Position numbers and translations under genes: made by a program. Shown piece after piece: positions 8,084 to 16,909 of a stretch of DNA of 64,000 bases (position 1 is its first letter; each line of letters begins with the position of its first letter). This DNA comes from JBCBCP01 sp039817385 (GTDB taxonomy: Bacteria > Pseudomonadota > Alphaproteobacteria > Rhodobacterales > Rhodobacteraceae): the NCBI GenBank assembly GCA_039817385.1, contig JBCBVY010000001.1, positions 794,976-858,975 of the forward strand, given 5' to 3'. The notes under the pieces are model-generated. The model saw only the letters and a program-made list of their open reading frames with translations. It was not told where the DNA came from and searched no databases.

Positions 8084-8764
8084 ATGCACATCGGTATCCT
8101 GCAAACCGGCCACGCGCCCGAAGAGGTCATGCAGACCGAGGGCGACTATGACGCCATGTTCCACCGCCTGCTGGCGGGCGGCGGGTTCGATTTCACCACC
8201 TACAACGTGGTCGACATGGAATTTCCCGGCGGGGCAACGGACGCGGATGGCTGGCTGATCACCGGATCGAAGCACGGCGCCTATGAGGACCACGGCTGGA
8301 TCCCACCGCTGGAGGCCCTGATCCGCGAGATCGCGGCGGCGGGCCGCCCGCTGGTTGGGGTGTGCTTTGGCCACCAGATCATCGCGCAGGCGCTTGGCGG
8401 GCGGGTGGAGAAGTTTGCGAAGGGCTGGTCGGTCGGCCGCACAGCCTACGATCTTGGCGGGCAGGTGCATCACCTGAACGCGTGGCATCAGGACCAGGTC
8501 GTCGCCCTGGCCGAAGGGGCGCAGGTCGAAGGCCGCTCGGACTTCTGCGAGAACGCGGTGCTCAGCTACGGGGACAAGGTTTGGACCATCCAGCCGCACC
8601 CCGAGTTTGGCGCCGCCGTCATGCGCGGCCTGATCAAGCACCGCGGCCCGGGCGTTGTGCCCGATGCGCTGCTTGAAGGTGCTGCCGCAGGGCTGGACCA
8701 GCCAACCGGCAATGCCGCCATCGCGGCGAAGATGATCGCGGTTCTGCGCGGCGCGGCGGCGTAA
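8084..8764 (+). CDS. Class I glutamine amidotransferase-domain protein
   Basis: 226 residues with a complete GATase1 triad: nucleophile Cys in GVCFGHQIIAQALGG, and His-x-Glu as HPEFG. The oxyanion strand GSKHGAYED is also recognisable. It has no synthase partner domain, so it may act as a free hydrolase. In the Puu pathway a related class I hydrolase (PuuD) removes the gamma-glutamyl group; here the gene lies between two gamma-glutamyl ligases and two bases before the second one. A PuuD-like role is therefore plausible but not proven, since PuuD belongs to the C26 branch. Confidence 0.82.
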   Translation: MHIGILQTGHAPEEVMQTEGDYDAMFHRLLAGGGFDFTTYNVVDMEFPGGATDADGWLITGSKHGAYEDHGWIPPLEALIREIAAAGRPLVGVCFGHQIIAQALGGRVEKFAKGWSVGRTAYDLGGQVHHLNAWHQDQVVALAEGAQVEGRSDFCENAVLSYGDKVWTIQPHPEFGAAVMRGLIKHRGPGVVPDALLEGAAAGLDQPTGNAAIAAKMIAVLRGAAA

Positions 8765-8766
8765 GC

Positions 8767-10128
8767 GTGGCCGAGGACTGGATCAGCCGTCTGCCCGAGG
8801 CCGCGCGCAGCTACCTTGAGGGCCGCCGCCTCGACGAGGTGGAGTGCATCATCGCGGACTTGCCCGGGATTGCGCGCGGCAAGGCGGTGCCCGCGACGAA
8901 ATTCGCGCGGCAGGATTTCTTTCACCTGCCCGATAGCATTTTCTACCAGACCATCACCGGGGACTGGGGCGAGGCCGCGGGGGACGATGGCTTTATCGAA
9001 AAGGACATGATCCTGCGCCCGGACATGGAGACGGCGACCGCCGCGCCCTGGACGGGCGACTGGACCTTGCAGGTGATCCACGACGCCTATGACCGGCACG
9101 GCGAACCGGTGCCTTTTTCACCGCGCAACGTGCTGAAACGGGTGGTGGACCTTTACCGCGCGAAGGGGTGGACGCCCGTGGTCGCGCCGGAGATGGAGTT
9201 TTTCCTGATCGCCCGCAACCTCGACCCCGCGAAGGATATCGAGCCGATGACGGGCCGCTCTGGCCGTCCTGCGGCGGCGCGGCAAGCGTATTCGATGACG
9301 GCGGTGGACGAATTTGGCCCGGTGATCGACGACATCTATGACTTTGCCGAAGCGCAGGGCTTCGAGATTGACGGGATCACGCAGGAAGGCGGCGCAGGCC
9401 AGCTTGAGATCAACCTGCGCCACGGAGATCCGGTGAAGCTGGCGGACGAGGTGTTCTACTTCAAGCGCCTGATCCGGGAGGCCGCGCTGCGCCACGATTG
9501 CTTCGCAACGTTCATGGCCAAGCCCATCGCGGATGAGCCCGGCTCGGCGATGCACATCCACCATTCGGTGCTGGATGTTGAGACGGGCCAGAACATCTTT
9601 GCCGGACCGCAGGGCGGGGAGACGGACGCATTCTTTCACTTCATCGCAGGGCTTCAGCAGCACTTGCCCTCAGCGCTTGCGGTGATGGCGCCTTTCGTGA
9701 ACTCCTACCGCCGCTACGTGCGCGACCACGCGGCGCCGATCAACCTGGAATGGGCGCGGGATAACCGCACCACGGGCATTCGCATCCCGCTTTCGGAACC
9801 GGGTGCACGGCGGGTGGAAAACCGGATCGCCGGGATGGACTGCAACCCTTACCTCGGCATCGCCGCGTCGCTGGCCTGTGGCTATCTTGGATTGACGACC
9901 GAATTGCGCCCCTCGCGCAGCTACAAGGGCGATGCCTATGACGGGAACGGGGACATCCCGCGGACGCTGGGCGAGGCGCTGAACCTCTTTGAAAGCGCCA
10001 CCGACCTGCACGGCGTTCTGGGGCCGGAATTTGCGCGGGTCTATTCGATTGTGAAGCGGGCCGAGTATGACGAGTTTCTTCAGGTGATCAGCCCGTGGGA
10101 GCGGGAGCACCTTTTGTTGAACGTTTAG
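8767..10128 (+). CDS. Glutamine-synthetase-like gamma-glutamyl ligase (second of two)
   Basis: 453 residues from a GTG start two bases after the amidotransferase stop. It is a paralogue of the ligase at 6682 and closer to PuuA-type gamma-glutamylputrescine synthetase: CIIADLPGIARGKAVPATKF, PEMEFFLI, GGAGQLEINLRHGDPVKLADEVFYFKR, FMAKPIADEPGSAMHIHHSVLD, DNRTTGIRIPLSEPGARRVENR. Metal-site Glu/His residues are conserved. Two such ligases in one operon suggest two substrates or a hetero-oligomer (inference). Confidence 0.87.
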   Translation: MAEDWISRLPEAARSYLEGRRLDEVECIIADLPGIARGKAVPATKFARQDFFHLPDSIFYQTITGDWGEAAGDDGFIEKDMILRPDMETATAAPWTGDWTLQVIHDAYDRHGEPVPFSPRNVLKRVVDLYRAKGWTPVVAPEMEFFLIARNLDPAKDIEPMTGRSGRPAAARQAYSMTAVDEFGPVIDDIYDFAEAQGFEIDGITQEGGAGQLEINLRHGDPVKLADEVFYFKRLIREAALRHDCFATFMAKPIADEPGSAMHIHHSVLDVETGQNIFAGPQGGETDAFFHFIAGLQQHLPSALAVMAPFVNSYRRYVRDHAAPINLEWARDNRTTGIRIPLSEPGARRVENRIAGMDCNPYLGIAASLACGYLGLTTELRPSRSYKGDAYDGNGDIPRTLGEALNLFESATDLHGVLGPEFARVYSIVKRAEYDEFLQVISPWEREHLLLNV

Positions 10129-10187
10129 GCGCGTTACGGGCCGACCCTTCGGGGAAGGTTTACTTTGCCAAGTGAAGGGGGAAGATC

Positions 10188-11483
10188 GTGCCTCTGAACC
10201 TGCTTCATGCGAATGATGAACCGGGGGCGTATCCGGCGTCTTGGTATGCCGCGACGGCAGAGCCTTTGGCGCCCTTTGACGCGCTCAGTGGCGAGGTGCG
10301 GGCGGATGTCTGCATCGTTGGCGCAGGCTATACCGGCCTCTCCGCAGCGCTGCATCTGGCGGAGGCGGGGCGCAAGGTGGTCGTGCTGGAGGCGCAGCGC
10401 GTGGGCTTTGGCGCGTCGGGGCGCAATGGCGGGCAGTTGGGCAGCGGCCAGCGGGTGGAGCAGCCAGAGCTGCAGCGCATGGTCGGCGCCGAGGACGCGC
10501 GCAAGCTGTGGGACCTGGGGCAGGAGGCGAAGGCGTTGGTCAAAGGCCTGATCGCGCGTCATCGCATTGACTGTTTCCTGAAGCCCGGGGTGGCCCATGC
10601 GGCGTCTTCGGCCGCCTCGATGCGGGAGGCACGCGCGACGGCGGAGCATCTGGACCGGGTCTATGGCTACACCGCGGAGGTGCTGGATGGCGAGGCGTTT
10701 GCCGCGATCTGCCCCTCGCCCGATTACGTGGGCGGTGTGCTCGACATGGATGCGGCGCATCTGCACCCTTTGCGGTTTGCCTTTGGGCTTGCGCGGGCTG
10801 CGGTGGCGGCTGGGGCGGTCCTCCATGAACGCAGTGAGGTTTTGGGGCTGGAGGGGACAACGGTGCGCACAGCGCAGGGAGCCGTCCGTGCAGATCACGT
10901 CATCCTTGCCTGCAACGGCTATCTGGGCACGCTGGACCGCCGGGTCGCAGCACGGGTCATGCCGATCAACAACTTCATCGCCGCGACAGCGCCGCTGGAG
11001 GAGCCTTACCAGGTGCTCGCGCAGGATGTGGCGGTGGCCGATGACCGCTTTGTGGTGAATTACTTTCGCCTCAGCCATGATGGGCGGCTGCTGTTTGGCG
11101 GCGGGGAGAGCTATGGCTACCGCTTTCCGCGCGATCTGGATGCGGTCGTGCGAAAGCCGATGCGCGCCGTGTTCCCGCATTTGGCCGAAGTCCGGTTTGA
11201 CTTTGTCTGGGGCGGCACGCTTGCAATCACGATGCCGCGGCTGCCCTACCTCGCGCGTGTCGCGCCTGGGGTGCTGAGCGCGTCGGGCTATTCGGGCCAC
11301 GGGGTCGGTACGGCGACCCATGCGGGGCAGCTGATGGCGCAGGCGATCATCGGGGAAACGGACGGGTTCGACACGATGGCCGCGCTGCCCGTTTCGCCCT
11401 TTCCCGGCGGGGCGCGGATGCGCACGCCGCTGCTGGCGCTGGCGATGACATGGTACGCGCTGCGCGACAGATTGGGCATCTAG
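10188..11483 (+). CDS. FAD-dependent oxidoreductase, PuuB/OrdL-like (DAO family)
   Basis: 431 residues, GTG start at 10188 behind AAGGGGGAAG. The dinucleotide-binding motif is VCIVGAGYTGLSAALHLAEAG, ending in the acidic VLEA, and is followed by GFGASGRNGGQLGSG, typical of gamma-glutamylputrescine oxidase and OrdL proteins. The C-terminal GYSGHGVGTATHAGQLMAQ contacts FAD. Likely role: oxidative deamination of a gamma-glutamylated amine to an aldehyde with release of H2O2 and ammonia. No aldehyde dehydrogenase (PuuC) follows in this window, so that step must be encoded elsewhere. Confidence 0.87.
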   Translation: MPLNLLHANDEPGAYPASWYAATAEPLAPFDALSGEVRADVCIVGAGYTGLSAALHLAEAGRKVVVLEAQRVGFGASGRNGGQLGSGQRVEQPELQRMVGAEDARKLWDLGQEAKALVKGLIARHRIDCFLKPGVAHAASSAASMREARATAEHLDRVYGYTAEVLDGEAFAAICPSPDYVGGVLDMDAAHLHPLRFAFGLARAAVAAGAVLHERSEVLGLEGTTVRTAQGAVRADHVILACNGYLGTLDRRVAARVMPINNFIAATAPLEEPYQVLAQDVAVADDRFVVNYFRLSHDGRLLFGGGESYGYRFPRDLDAVVRKPMRAVFPHLAEVRFDFVWGGTLAITMPRLPYLARVAPGVLSASGYSGHGVGTATHAGQLMAQAIIGETDGFDTMAALPVSPFPGGARMRTPLLALAMTWYALRDRLGI

Positions 11484-11552
11484 TCACATTTCTGTTTCCT
11501 GATGCGGGCAAATGACATAAGCAAAGCCAAAGTAGCGCATAAGGAATATCAA

Positions 11553-12740
11553 ATGTCCCTCCCGAACATGCACCATGCCGAACCCATCCCCGCGGCTGCG
11601 CGGGTGGAAATTGACCGTTTGCTGATGTCGGGGGACCTCTTCCGCTACACTGCCGCGGAGGGCGCGCCGGTTTCCCTGCTGGAAGCTGAGTTTGCGCAGA
11701 TGATGGGAACGCGCTATGCGCTGGCGGTCTCGTCCTGCTCGGCGGCGCTGTTCTTGTCGCTCAAAGCGCTTGGCCTGCCGCGGGACGCGCGCGTGCTGAT
11801 CCCCGGCTTTACCTTTGCCGCGGTGCCCTCGGCGGTGGTGCACGCCGATTGCCTGCCGGTGCTGTGCGAGGTGGGCGAAAATTACCGGATCGACCTGCAG
11901 GATTTTGCCGCCAAGCTGACCGGCGTTCAGGCGGTGATCGTCAGCCACATGCGCGGGCATACGTCGGACATGGATGCGATTATGGCGCTATGCGATGCCG
12001 CGGGCATTCCAGTGATCGAAGATGCGGCGCATTCGCTGGGCACACTGTGGAACGGGCGGAAGATCGGCACGATTGGCAAGATCGGTTGTTTCAGCTTTCA
12101 GTCCTACAAGATGATCAACGCGGGCGAAGGCGGCATCCTGATCACGGATGATGCGGACCTTGTGGCGCGCGCGGTGATCATGTCGGGCGCCTATGAGCAC
12201 AATTGGAAGAAGCACCCGGTGCTGGCGGACGCTTTTGCCGCGCATCAGAACCGCCTGCCGCTTTACAACCTGCGCCTGTCGAACCTGAGCGCGGCGGTGA
12301 TCCGCCCGCAGCTGCCCGAACTGGCGCGCCGCGTGACCGATGGCCTGCGCGGGCATGACCGGGTCGCGGCGCAGCTGAACGCGCATGCGATGATCGACGT
12401 GCCCGCGCCCTTGCCGCAGGAGACGCGCGCGCCGGATTCGATCCAGTTCAACCTGCCCAGCGCAAGTGACGCACAGGTGCACGCCTTTGTCGCCGCAGCC
12501 AAGGCGGCCGGGGTCACGGTGCAGGTGTTTGGGCTTTCGGATGACAACGCGCGCGCGTTCTGGAACTGGCAGTTCATCGCGGACCTGCCCGAACTGCCGC
12601 GCACGCGGGCGATGCTGATGCGGGCCTGCGATGTGCGCCTGCCGGTGCATCTGACCGATCCGCAGCTCGATGCGGTGGCGGATGTGCTGCTGCGGGCGGC
12701 TGAGGTCGCGTTTGGGACCGGGGCAAAAACGGCGGCCTAA
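11553..12740 (+). CDS. DegT/DnrJ/EryC1-type PLP aminotransferase
   Basis: 395 residues. ATG 11553 is preferred over ATG 11502 because AAGGAA lies 6-12 bases upstream of it. Motifs: CSAALFLSLKALGLPRD (cofactor phosphate region), IEDAAHSLGTLWNGRKIGTIG, and the PLP lysine in CFSFQSYKMINAGEGGILITD. The family normally aminates keto-sugars for surface polysaccharides, but some members use amines or inositols. No sugar genes are near. Placement after the PuuB-like oxidase suggests a role in the same catabolic route (inference). Confidence 0.83.
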   Translation: MSLPNMHHAEPIPAAARVEIDRLLMSGDLFRYTAAEGAPVSLLEAEFAQMMGTRYALAVSSCSAALFLSLKALGLPRDARVLIPGFTFAAVPSAVVHADCLPVLCEVGENYRIDLQDFAAKLTGVQAVIVSHMRGHTSDMDAIMALCDAAGIPVIEDAAHSLGTLWNGRKIGTIGKIGCFSFQSYKMINAGEGGILITDDADLVARAVIMSGAYEHNWKKHPVLADAFAAHQNRLPLYNLRLSNLSAAVIRPQLPELARRVTDGLRGHDRVAAQLNAHAMIDVPAPLPQETRAPDSIQFNLPSASDAQVHAFVAAAKAAGVTVQVFGLSDDNARAFWNWQFIADLPELPRTRAMLMRACDVRLPVHLTDPQLDAVADVLLRAAEVAFGTGAKTAA

Positions 12741-12750
12741 GCGCCGGGGT

Positions 12751-12779
12751 TTGACAGGGACCAGCGGGCGCGGAACACT
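12751..12779 (+). promoter_or_regulatory. Weak sigma70-like promoter candidate for the class IV aminotransferase
   Basis: A perfect TTGACA at 12751-12756 is followed after 17 bases by AACACT, a poor -10. The ATG at 12786 lies only 6 bases past the -10, so transcription from here would give a leaderless mRNA. Low confidence. Confidence 0.25.
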
Positions 12780-12785
12780 GCGCGC

Positions 12786-13688
12786 ATGCGTGATTTGTCA
12801 AACGGTGCGGCGTGGATGAACGGGCAGCTGATCCCGATCTCCGAGGCCGCTTTGCCCGTGACGGACTGGGGCCTGACCCATTCCGATGTTGCTTATGATG
12901 TTGTGCCCGTGTGGCGCGGCGCGTTCTTTCGCCTGCCGGACTACACGCGCCGCTTCTGGGCGTCGGTCGCGGCGCAGCGGTTCGCGCTGCCTTACGGGCC
13001 GGCGGAGCTGGAGGCGGCGCTGCACCAGATGGTGGCGGCGACGGGGCTGCGCGATGCCTACGTGGCGATGGTGGCCACGCGGGGGCGCAATCCAGTCCCC
13101 GGCAGCCGCGATCCGCGCGACTGCGTAAACACGCTTTATGCCTGGGCGGTGCCCTATGTGCATATCGTAAAGCCGGACGCGGCGCAGGCGGGCACCTCCG
13201 TCTGGATTGCAAAGGGCGTGCGGCGCATTCCGCAGGACAGCGTCAACCCGCGGGTGAAGAACTACCACTGGGGCGATTTCACCTCCGGCCTCTTTGAGGC
13301 GAAGGATCGGGGGTTTGAGACGACGCTGCTGCTGGACCATGACGGCAACGTGACCGAGGGGCCGGGGTTTAACGTGTTTGCGGTGTTCGGAGAGCGGCTG
13401 GTGACCTCCGATCACGGGGTGCTGCACGGCATCTCGCGGCAGACGGTGCTGGACATGTCGGCGGAGGCTGGCCTGAAGACCGAGGCGCGCGCGCTTCCGC
13501 TGGACGAGTTCTGGCAGGCCGATGAGGTCTTTCTGACATCATCAGGCGGCGGCGTCATTCCGGTGGCACAGGTGGACGCACGGACGTTTTCGAACGGGGC
13601 CGCGGGGCCCGTGGCGCTGGGGCTGCGGGCGCGATATTTCGATTGGATCGCGCGGGCGGAGTACCGGACGGAGATCAGTTACGGATAA
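12786..13688 (+). CDS. Class IV PLP aminotransferase (BCAT/D-amino acid aminotransferase type)
   Basis: 300 residues. Fold-type IV markers are present: WGLTHSDVAYDVVPVW near the N-terminus, the PLP lysine in NPRVKNYHWGDFTSGL, and GNVTEGPGFNVFAVFGERLVT, followed by HGISRQTVLDM. It transaminates a small amino or keto acid. The substrate (branched-chain, D-amino acid, or (R)-amine) cannot be decided by eye. It lies 45 bases after the DegT gene and ends the long plus-strand run. Confidence 0.85.
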   Translation: MRDLSNGAAWMNGQLIPISEAALPVTDWGLTHSDVAYDVVPVWRGAFFRLPDYTRRFWASVAAQRFALPYGPAELEAALHQMVAATGLRDAYVAMVATRGRNPVPGSRDPRDCVNTLYAWAVPYVHIVKPDAAQAGTSVWIAKGVRRIPQDSVNPRVKNYHWGDFTSGLFEAKDRGFETTLLLDHDGNVTEGPGFNVFAVFGERLVTSDHGVLHGISRQTVLDMSAEAGLKTEARALPLDEFWQADEVFLTSSGGGVIPVAQVDARTFSNGAAGPVALGLRARYFDWIARAEYRTEISYG

Positions 13689-13690
13689 AT

Positions 13691-13755
13691 GGTGGGGTGG
13701 AACCCCACCCTACGGCGGTGTTACCTGCCGGGTGGTGGGTTTGCACACACCCTAC
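13691..13755. repeat. Two copies of the GTAGGGTGGG-type dispersed palindrome
   Basis: First copy at 13691-13713 (GTGGGGT-GGA-ACCCCAC then CCTAC). A second, degenerate copy at 13734-13755 (GGTGGGTTTGCACACACCCTAC-like). They fill the space between convergent genes. The second copy provides the TAG stop of phaR (13752-13754 on the minus strand). Probable bidirectional terminator. Confidence 0.7.
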
Positions 13756-14306
13756 TTTAGCTTTGACAGCTTATCCTGCAATTCGCTGAGCTGCGCCTTG
13801 ATCGCGTCAAGGTCTTCGCCCTTTTCCTCGGCTTCCGGCTCCGGTGCTGGCATGGTGGACCCGGCCCCCGGCCAGCCGCCTGTCATGGCCTTCAGGAACG
13901 CCTGCTGCTGCGCCCGCATCACCTCAAACCCGGGCATCTTGGCCATCGGGTTCATCGCGGTCATGTTCTCGATCATGCGGGACTGGCCGTCGCGCAGCAT
14001 CTCAAAGCTGGCTTGCAGGAATTGCGGCACCACGGTCGGCCCGCCCGTCATGTAGCTGCGCACCAGATCGTTCAGCACATCGACCGGCAAGACGCTTTCG
14101 CCGCGGCTTTCGTGCTCTGCAATGATTTGCAGAAGGTACTGCCGGGTCAGGTCATCGCCCGACTTCAGATCGACGATCTGCACCTCGCGCCCATCGCGGA
14201 TAAACCCTGCGATGTCTTCAAGCGTTACATAATCAGACGTCTCCGTGTTGTAGAGACGGCGGCTGGCATAACGCTTGATCAACAGCGGGGATTTGGTGTC
14301 GGCCAC
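13752..14306 (-). CDS. phaR: PhaR, polyhydroxyalkanoate synthesis repressor
   Basis: 184 residues from a GTG start at 14306, chosen because AAGGAC sits 8-13 bases upstream; an upstream in-frame ATG adds an unrelated extension. The N-terminal DNA/PHB-binding domain reads LLIKRYASRRLYNTETSDYVTLEDIAGFIRDG, the standard PHB_acc_N signature, followed by the PHB_acc segment LLQIIAEHESRGESVLPVDVLNDLVRSYMTG. The C-terminus has a coiled coil (LDAIKAQLSELQDKLSKLK). PhaR represses phasin and its own gene until PHA granules titrate it. A matching CTGC-N3-GCAG site lies just upstream. Confidence 0.95.
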   Translation of the reverse strand: MADTKSPLLIKRYASRRLYNTETSDYVTLEDIAGFIRDGREVQIVDLKSGDDLTRQYLLQIIAEHESRGESVLPVDVLNDLVRSYMTGGPTVVPQFLQASFEMLRDGQSRMIENMTAMNPMAKMPGFEVMRAQQQAFLKAMTGGWPGAGSTMPAPEPEAEEKGEDLDAIKAQLSELQDKLSKLK

Positions 14307-14329
14307 GGTGTCTGTCCTTTTCGGCAACG

Positions 14330-14340
14330 CTGCACCGCAG
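14330..14340. promoter_or_regulatory. Candidate PhaR autoregulatory site
   Basis: CTGC-ACC-GCAG at 14330-14340, an exact CTGC-N3-GCAG palindrome, 24 bases upstream of the phaR start. As I recall, the Paracoccus PhaR targets are TGC-rich with CTGC-N3/4-GCAG symmetry. A further TGCTGCGTGCGCGC follows at 14345-14358. Confidence 0.6.
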
Positions 14341-14456
14341 CTTATGCTGCGTGCGCGCAAAAAGAAAGAGTGCACAAAAAAGGGCGAGTCCCGAAGGACC
14401 CGCCCAATCTTCCGCGCCTCTAGGGAGGAGGACGAGACGCGGTAGACCTGCCCCGC

Positions 14457-14903
14457 TTACTTAGCTGCGGTGGCTTTCTTGACCGCTTCGGTCGCTTCGG
14501 TGGTCGCTTTTTTGACAACGGCCTGAGCTTCTTCGCTCATGTCCTTGCCCGCGGCCATCATCAGCTCAACGGTGTCCATCTGAACTTTCTTGGCGATTTC
14601 GGCGAAGGCCGCCATGTGCTCGGCTGCGGCTTCGGCGTTGGCGGATGCAAAGTCGGTCATCGCCTTGGCGTAGTCCGCCGGCTCTGCCTTGGCTTTTGCC
14701 ATGTCGGTCATGCGGGCCAGGGTTTCTTTGGTCCACTTGGAGGAGATGTCAGCGGACTTTTCAGCCGCGTCGAGCGCAACGCCCGACAGCTTCTCGTTCA
14801 GCGTGGTCGCGGTCTTGAACGCGTCCTGCATCGCTGCGGTGTCGACGGGGAATGCGCCCATCATGTCTTTGAACATTGCGGTCATGTCCTGGGTCTTTGC
14901 CAT
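14457..14903 (-). CDS. phaP: Phasin, PHA granule-associated protein
   Basis: 148 residues from ATG 14903 with AAGGAA 8 bases upstream. An upstream ATG at 14993 lacks a ribosome site. The sequence is almost entirely amphipathic helix, rich in Ala, Lys, Glu and Met (WTKETLARMTDMAKAKAEPADYAKAMTDFASANAEAAAEHMAAFAEIAKKVQ), and ends in a Lys/Ala tail (VKKATTEATEAVKKATAAK), as in phasins. It coats PHA granules. Position between phaC and phaR, and TGC-rich sites upstream, fit PhaR control. Confidence 0.92.
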   Translation of the reverse strand: MAKTQDMTAMFKDMMGAFPVDTAAMQDAFKTATTLNEKLSGVALDAAEKSADISSKWTKETLARMTDMAKAKAEPADYAKAMTDFASANAEAAAEHMAAFAEIAKKVQMDTVELMMAAGKDMSEEAQAVVKKATTEATEAVKKATAAK

Positions 14904-14950
14904 TGGTCTGTTCCTTTCGGCATGTGCCGGGAGACACCCGGCGTGGTTTT

Positions 14951-15025
14951 CTGCGTCTGCATAGAACATACATGCTGCAGCGCGGCATTTCAAGACTTTT
15001 TCTGCACTGCGGCAGAATTGCTGCG
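14951..15025. promoter_or_regulatory. TGC-rich phasin upstream region with candidate PhaR sites
   Basis: This 75-bp stretch upstream of phaP is dense in CTGC/GCAG: CTGCAG at 14975, and CTGCACTGCGGCAG at 15002-15015, then TTGCTGCG. CTGCGGCAG (15007-15015) is palindromic with N1 spacing and the outer CTGC/GCAG pair has N6. A TATATAAAAAAGG sequence follows. It fits an operator for the repressor encoded downstream. Confidence 0.55.
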
Positions 15026-15094
15026 CCTATATAAAAAAGGGCTTCAAACCAGTGACTTCCAGACGGTACGCCAAAGGATGCCGCGTTGCGGCAT

Positions 15095-16909
15095 TCACTT
15101 TATTTTGTCGGTCGCCTTTTCCTGCACATACGTGCCCGGCGCATCACACAGCGCCTCTAGCGGCCCTTCGCCGGGTATGCGCGCGGCAACTTTCTTGCCT
15201 GAATGCCCGCGCAGCCACTTTTCCCAGCGGGGCCACCACGACCCTTCGTGGAAATCGGCCCCGTCGAGCCACGCTTCGTGGTCAAGGCTCAGGTCCGGGT
15301 TCGTGTAGTGGCCGTATTTCTTTTTGGACGGCGGGTTCACGATGCCGGCGATATGCCCCGACTGGGTCATGATAAAGGTCTTGTCCGCCGATCCCATCTG
15401 CTGCACGCCGCGGTAGCTGTCTTTCCATGCCGCGATGTGGTCCGTCTCGCATGCGATGGCGCAGAGCGGCACGTCCACCTCCTCCAGCTTCAGCGTGTGG
15501 CCCAGCAGCTCGAACCCCCCATCGGCCAGCTTGTTGTCCTGGCACAGGCCGCGCAAATACTGGATCGACATCTTGGCAGGCAGGTTCGCTCCGTCCCCGT
15601 TCCAGTACAGCAAGTCGAAGGCCGGGGGCGTCTCCCCCATCATGTAGCTGCGGATGGCCGGACCGTAGACAAGATCATTCGACCGCAGGAAGGAGAACGT
15701 CCGCGCCATGATGGCCGACGGAAGGATGCCCTTGTCCGCGACCTCTTTTTCGATACCGTCGACAAAGTCGTTTTCAAGGAAGGGGCTAAACTCACCCTGA
15801 TCGGAGAAATCCGTCAGCGCGGTAAAGAACGTGGCCGAGCGGATCGATTTATCACCGCGCTGCTTCAGCATCGACAGCGTCAGCGACAGCGTCGTGCCCG
15901 CGATGCAGTAGCCGATGGCGTTGACCTGTTTGGTCCCGCAAATCGTCTTCGCCGCGTCGATTGCCGCTAGATAACCGTCCTCGACATATTGCTCCATGCC
16001 CACGTCGCGGTAGGTCGGATCCGGGTTCACCCAGCTGACCACGAAAAGCGTGTAGCCTTGATCGGTGACCCATTTGACGAGGCTGTTTTCCGGCTTCAGA
16101 TCGAGAATGTAGAACTTGTTGATCCAGGGCGGAAAGATGATTAGCGGGATGTTGTGCTGCTTTTCCGTGGTGGGTTCGTACTGGATCAGCTCGATCATGT
16201 GATTGCGGAACACGACCTTGCCGGGGGTCGCGCCAATGTTGTCGCCCAGCTTGAACGCCTCTTCATCAGCAAGGCGCACGATCATCTCGCCGTTATTGGC
16301 CTCCAGATCGGCGATCAGGTTCTCAAGCCCGTCGACAAGGCTTTGCCCTTCGGTCGCGATCACCTTTTCCAGCGCGTCCGGGTTTGTCGCAAGGAAATTC
16401 GTGGGGCTCATCATATCGATGATCTGCTGCGTGAAGTATCTCAGCCGCCGCTTTTCATCCGCAGTCATGTCATCAACGTCTTCGACGGCTTGCGCCATCG
16501 CCTCGGCATTGATCATGTATTGCTGCTTGATGAAGTTGAAAAAAGGGTGCGTGTTCCACAGCGGGTTGGAGAAGCGCCGGTCGTGCGGGGTGTCATCGGG
16601 CGGGGCCTGCAACTTGCCTTGCGCGAGCACCTGCTGGGCCTCAACAAAGTGGGTGACCGTCTTTTGCCAATAGTCCATTTGATGCTCAATCAGCTTGGCA
16701 GGATTGTGCATCGCCTCCTGCCAGTAGGCCATCGCCCCCTTTGCAAAAAGCCCATGATTCGGCGCATCCAGCGCCGGGTTATGCGTGCTGCGATGCGTCA
16801 TGACGTGGGTCAGTCGTTCGCGCAGCGCCTCAACCTTGGCGAGATTTTCCGTTAATTTTTCGAGGTTTTCCGCGACAATCTCGCCATCGCCTGTGTCTTT
16901 TGTTGTCAT
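15095..16909 (-). CDS. phaC: Class I poly(3-hydroxyalkanoate) synthase
   Basis: 604 residues from ATG 16909 (AAAGG five bases upstream); earlier in-frame starts run into the divergent promoter. The lipase-like box is GYCIAGTTL with nucleophile Cys335. The conserved tryptophan region is FNPLWNTHPFFNFIKQQY-like. The catalytic His is His519 in SGHIAGIVNPP, and the Asp is in the preceding ACETDHIAAW region. It polymerises (R)-3-hydroxyacyl-CoA at the granule surface. Length and motifs match class I enzymes. Divergent from phaZ and followed by phaP and phaR. Confidence 0.97.
   Translation of the reverse strand: MTTKDTGDGEIVAENLEKLTENLAKVEALRERLTHVMTHRSTHNPALDAPNHGLFAKGAMAYWQEAMHNPAKLIEHQMDYWQKTVTHFVEAQQVLAQGKLQAPPDDTPHDRRFSNPLWNTHPFFNFIKQQYMINAEAMAQAVEDVDDMTADEKRRLRYFTQQIIDMMSPTNFLATNPDALEKVIATEGQSLVDGLENLIADLEANNGEMIVRLADEEAFKLGDNIGATPGKVVFRNHMIELIQYEPTTEKQHNIPLIIFPPWINKFYILDLKPENSLVKWVTDQGYTLFVVSWVNPDPTYRDVGMEQYVEDGYLAAIDAAKTICGTKQVNAIGYCIAGTTLSLTLSMLKQRGDKSIRSATFFTALTDFSDQGEFSPFLENDFVDGIEKEVADKGILPSAIMARTFSFLRSNDLVYGPAIRSYMMGETPPAFDLLYWNGDGANLPAKMSIQYLRGLCQDNKLADGGFELLGHTLKLEEVDVPLCAIACETDHIAAWKDSYRGVQQMGSADKTFIMTQSGHIAGIVNPPSKKKYGHYTNPDLSLDHEAWLDGADFHEGSWWPRWEKWLRGHSGKKVAARIPGEGPLEALCDAPGTYVQEKATDKIK

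Noticed and set aside
11553..12740. A polysaccharide or O-antigen biosynthesis locus
   Set aside because: A DegT aminotransferase alone is not enough. No glycosyltransferase, epimerase or nucleotide-sugar gene is near.
15203..15970. A 255-residue plus-strand open frame inside phaC
   Set aside because: phaC is intact on the opposite strand with its catalytic Cys and His. The shadow frame has no start signal or domain.
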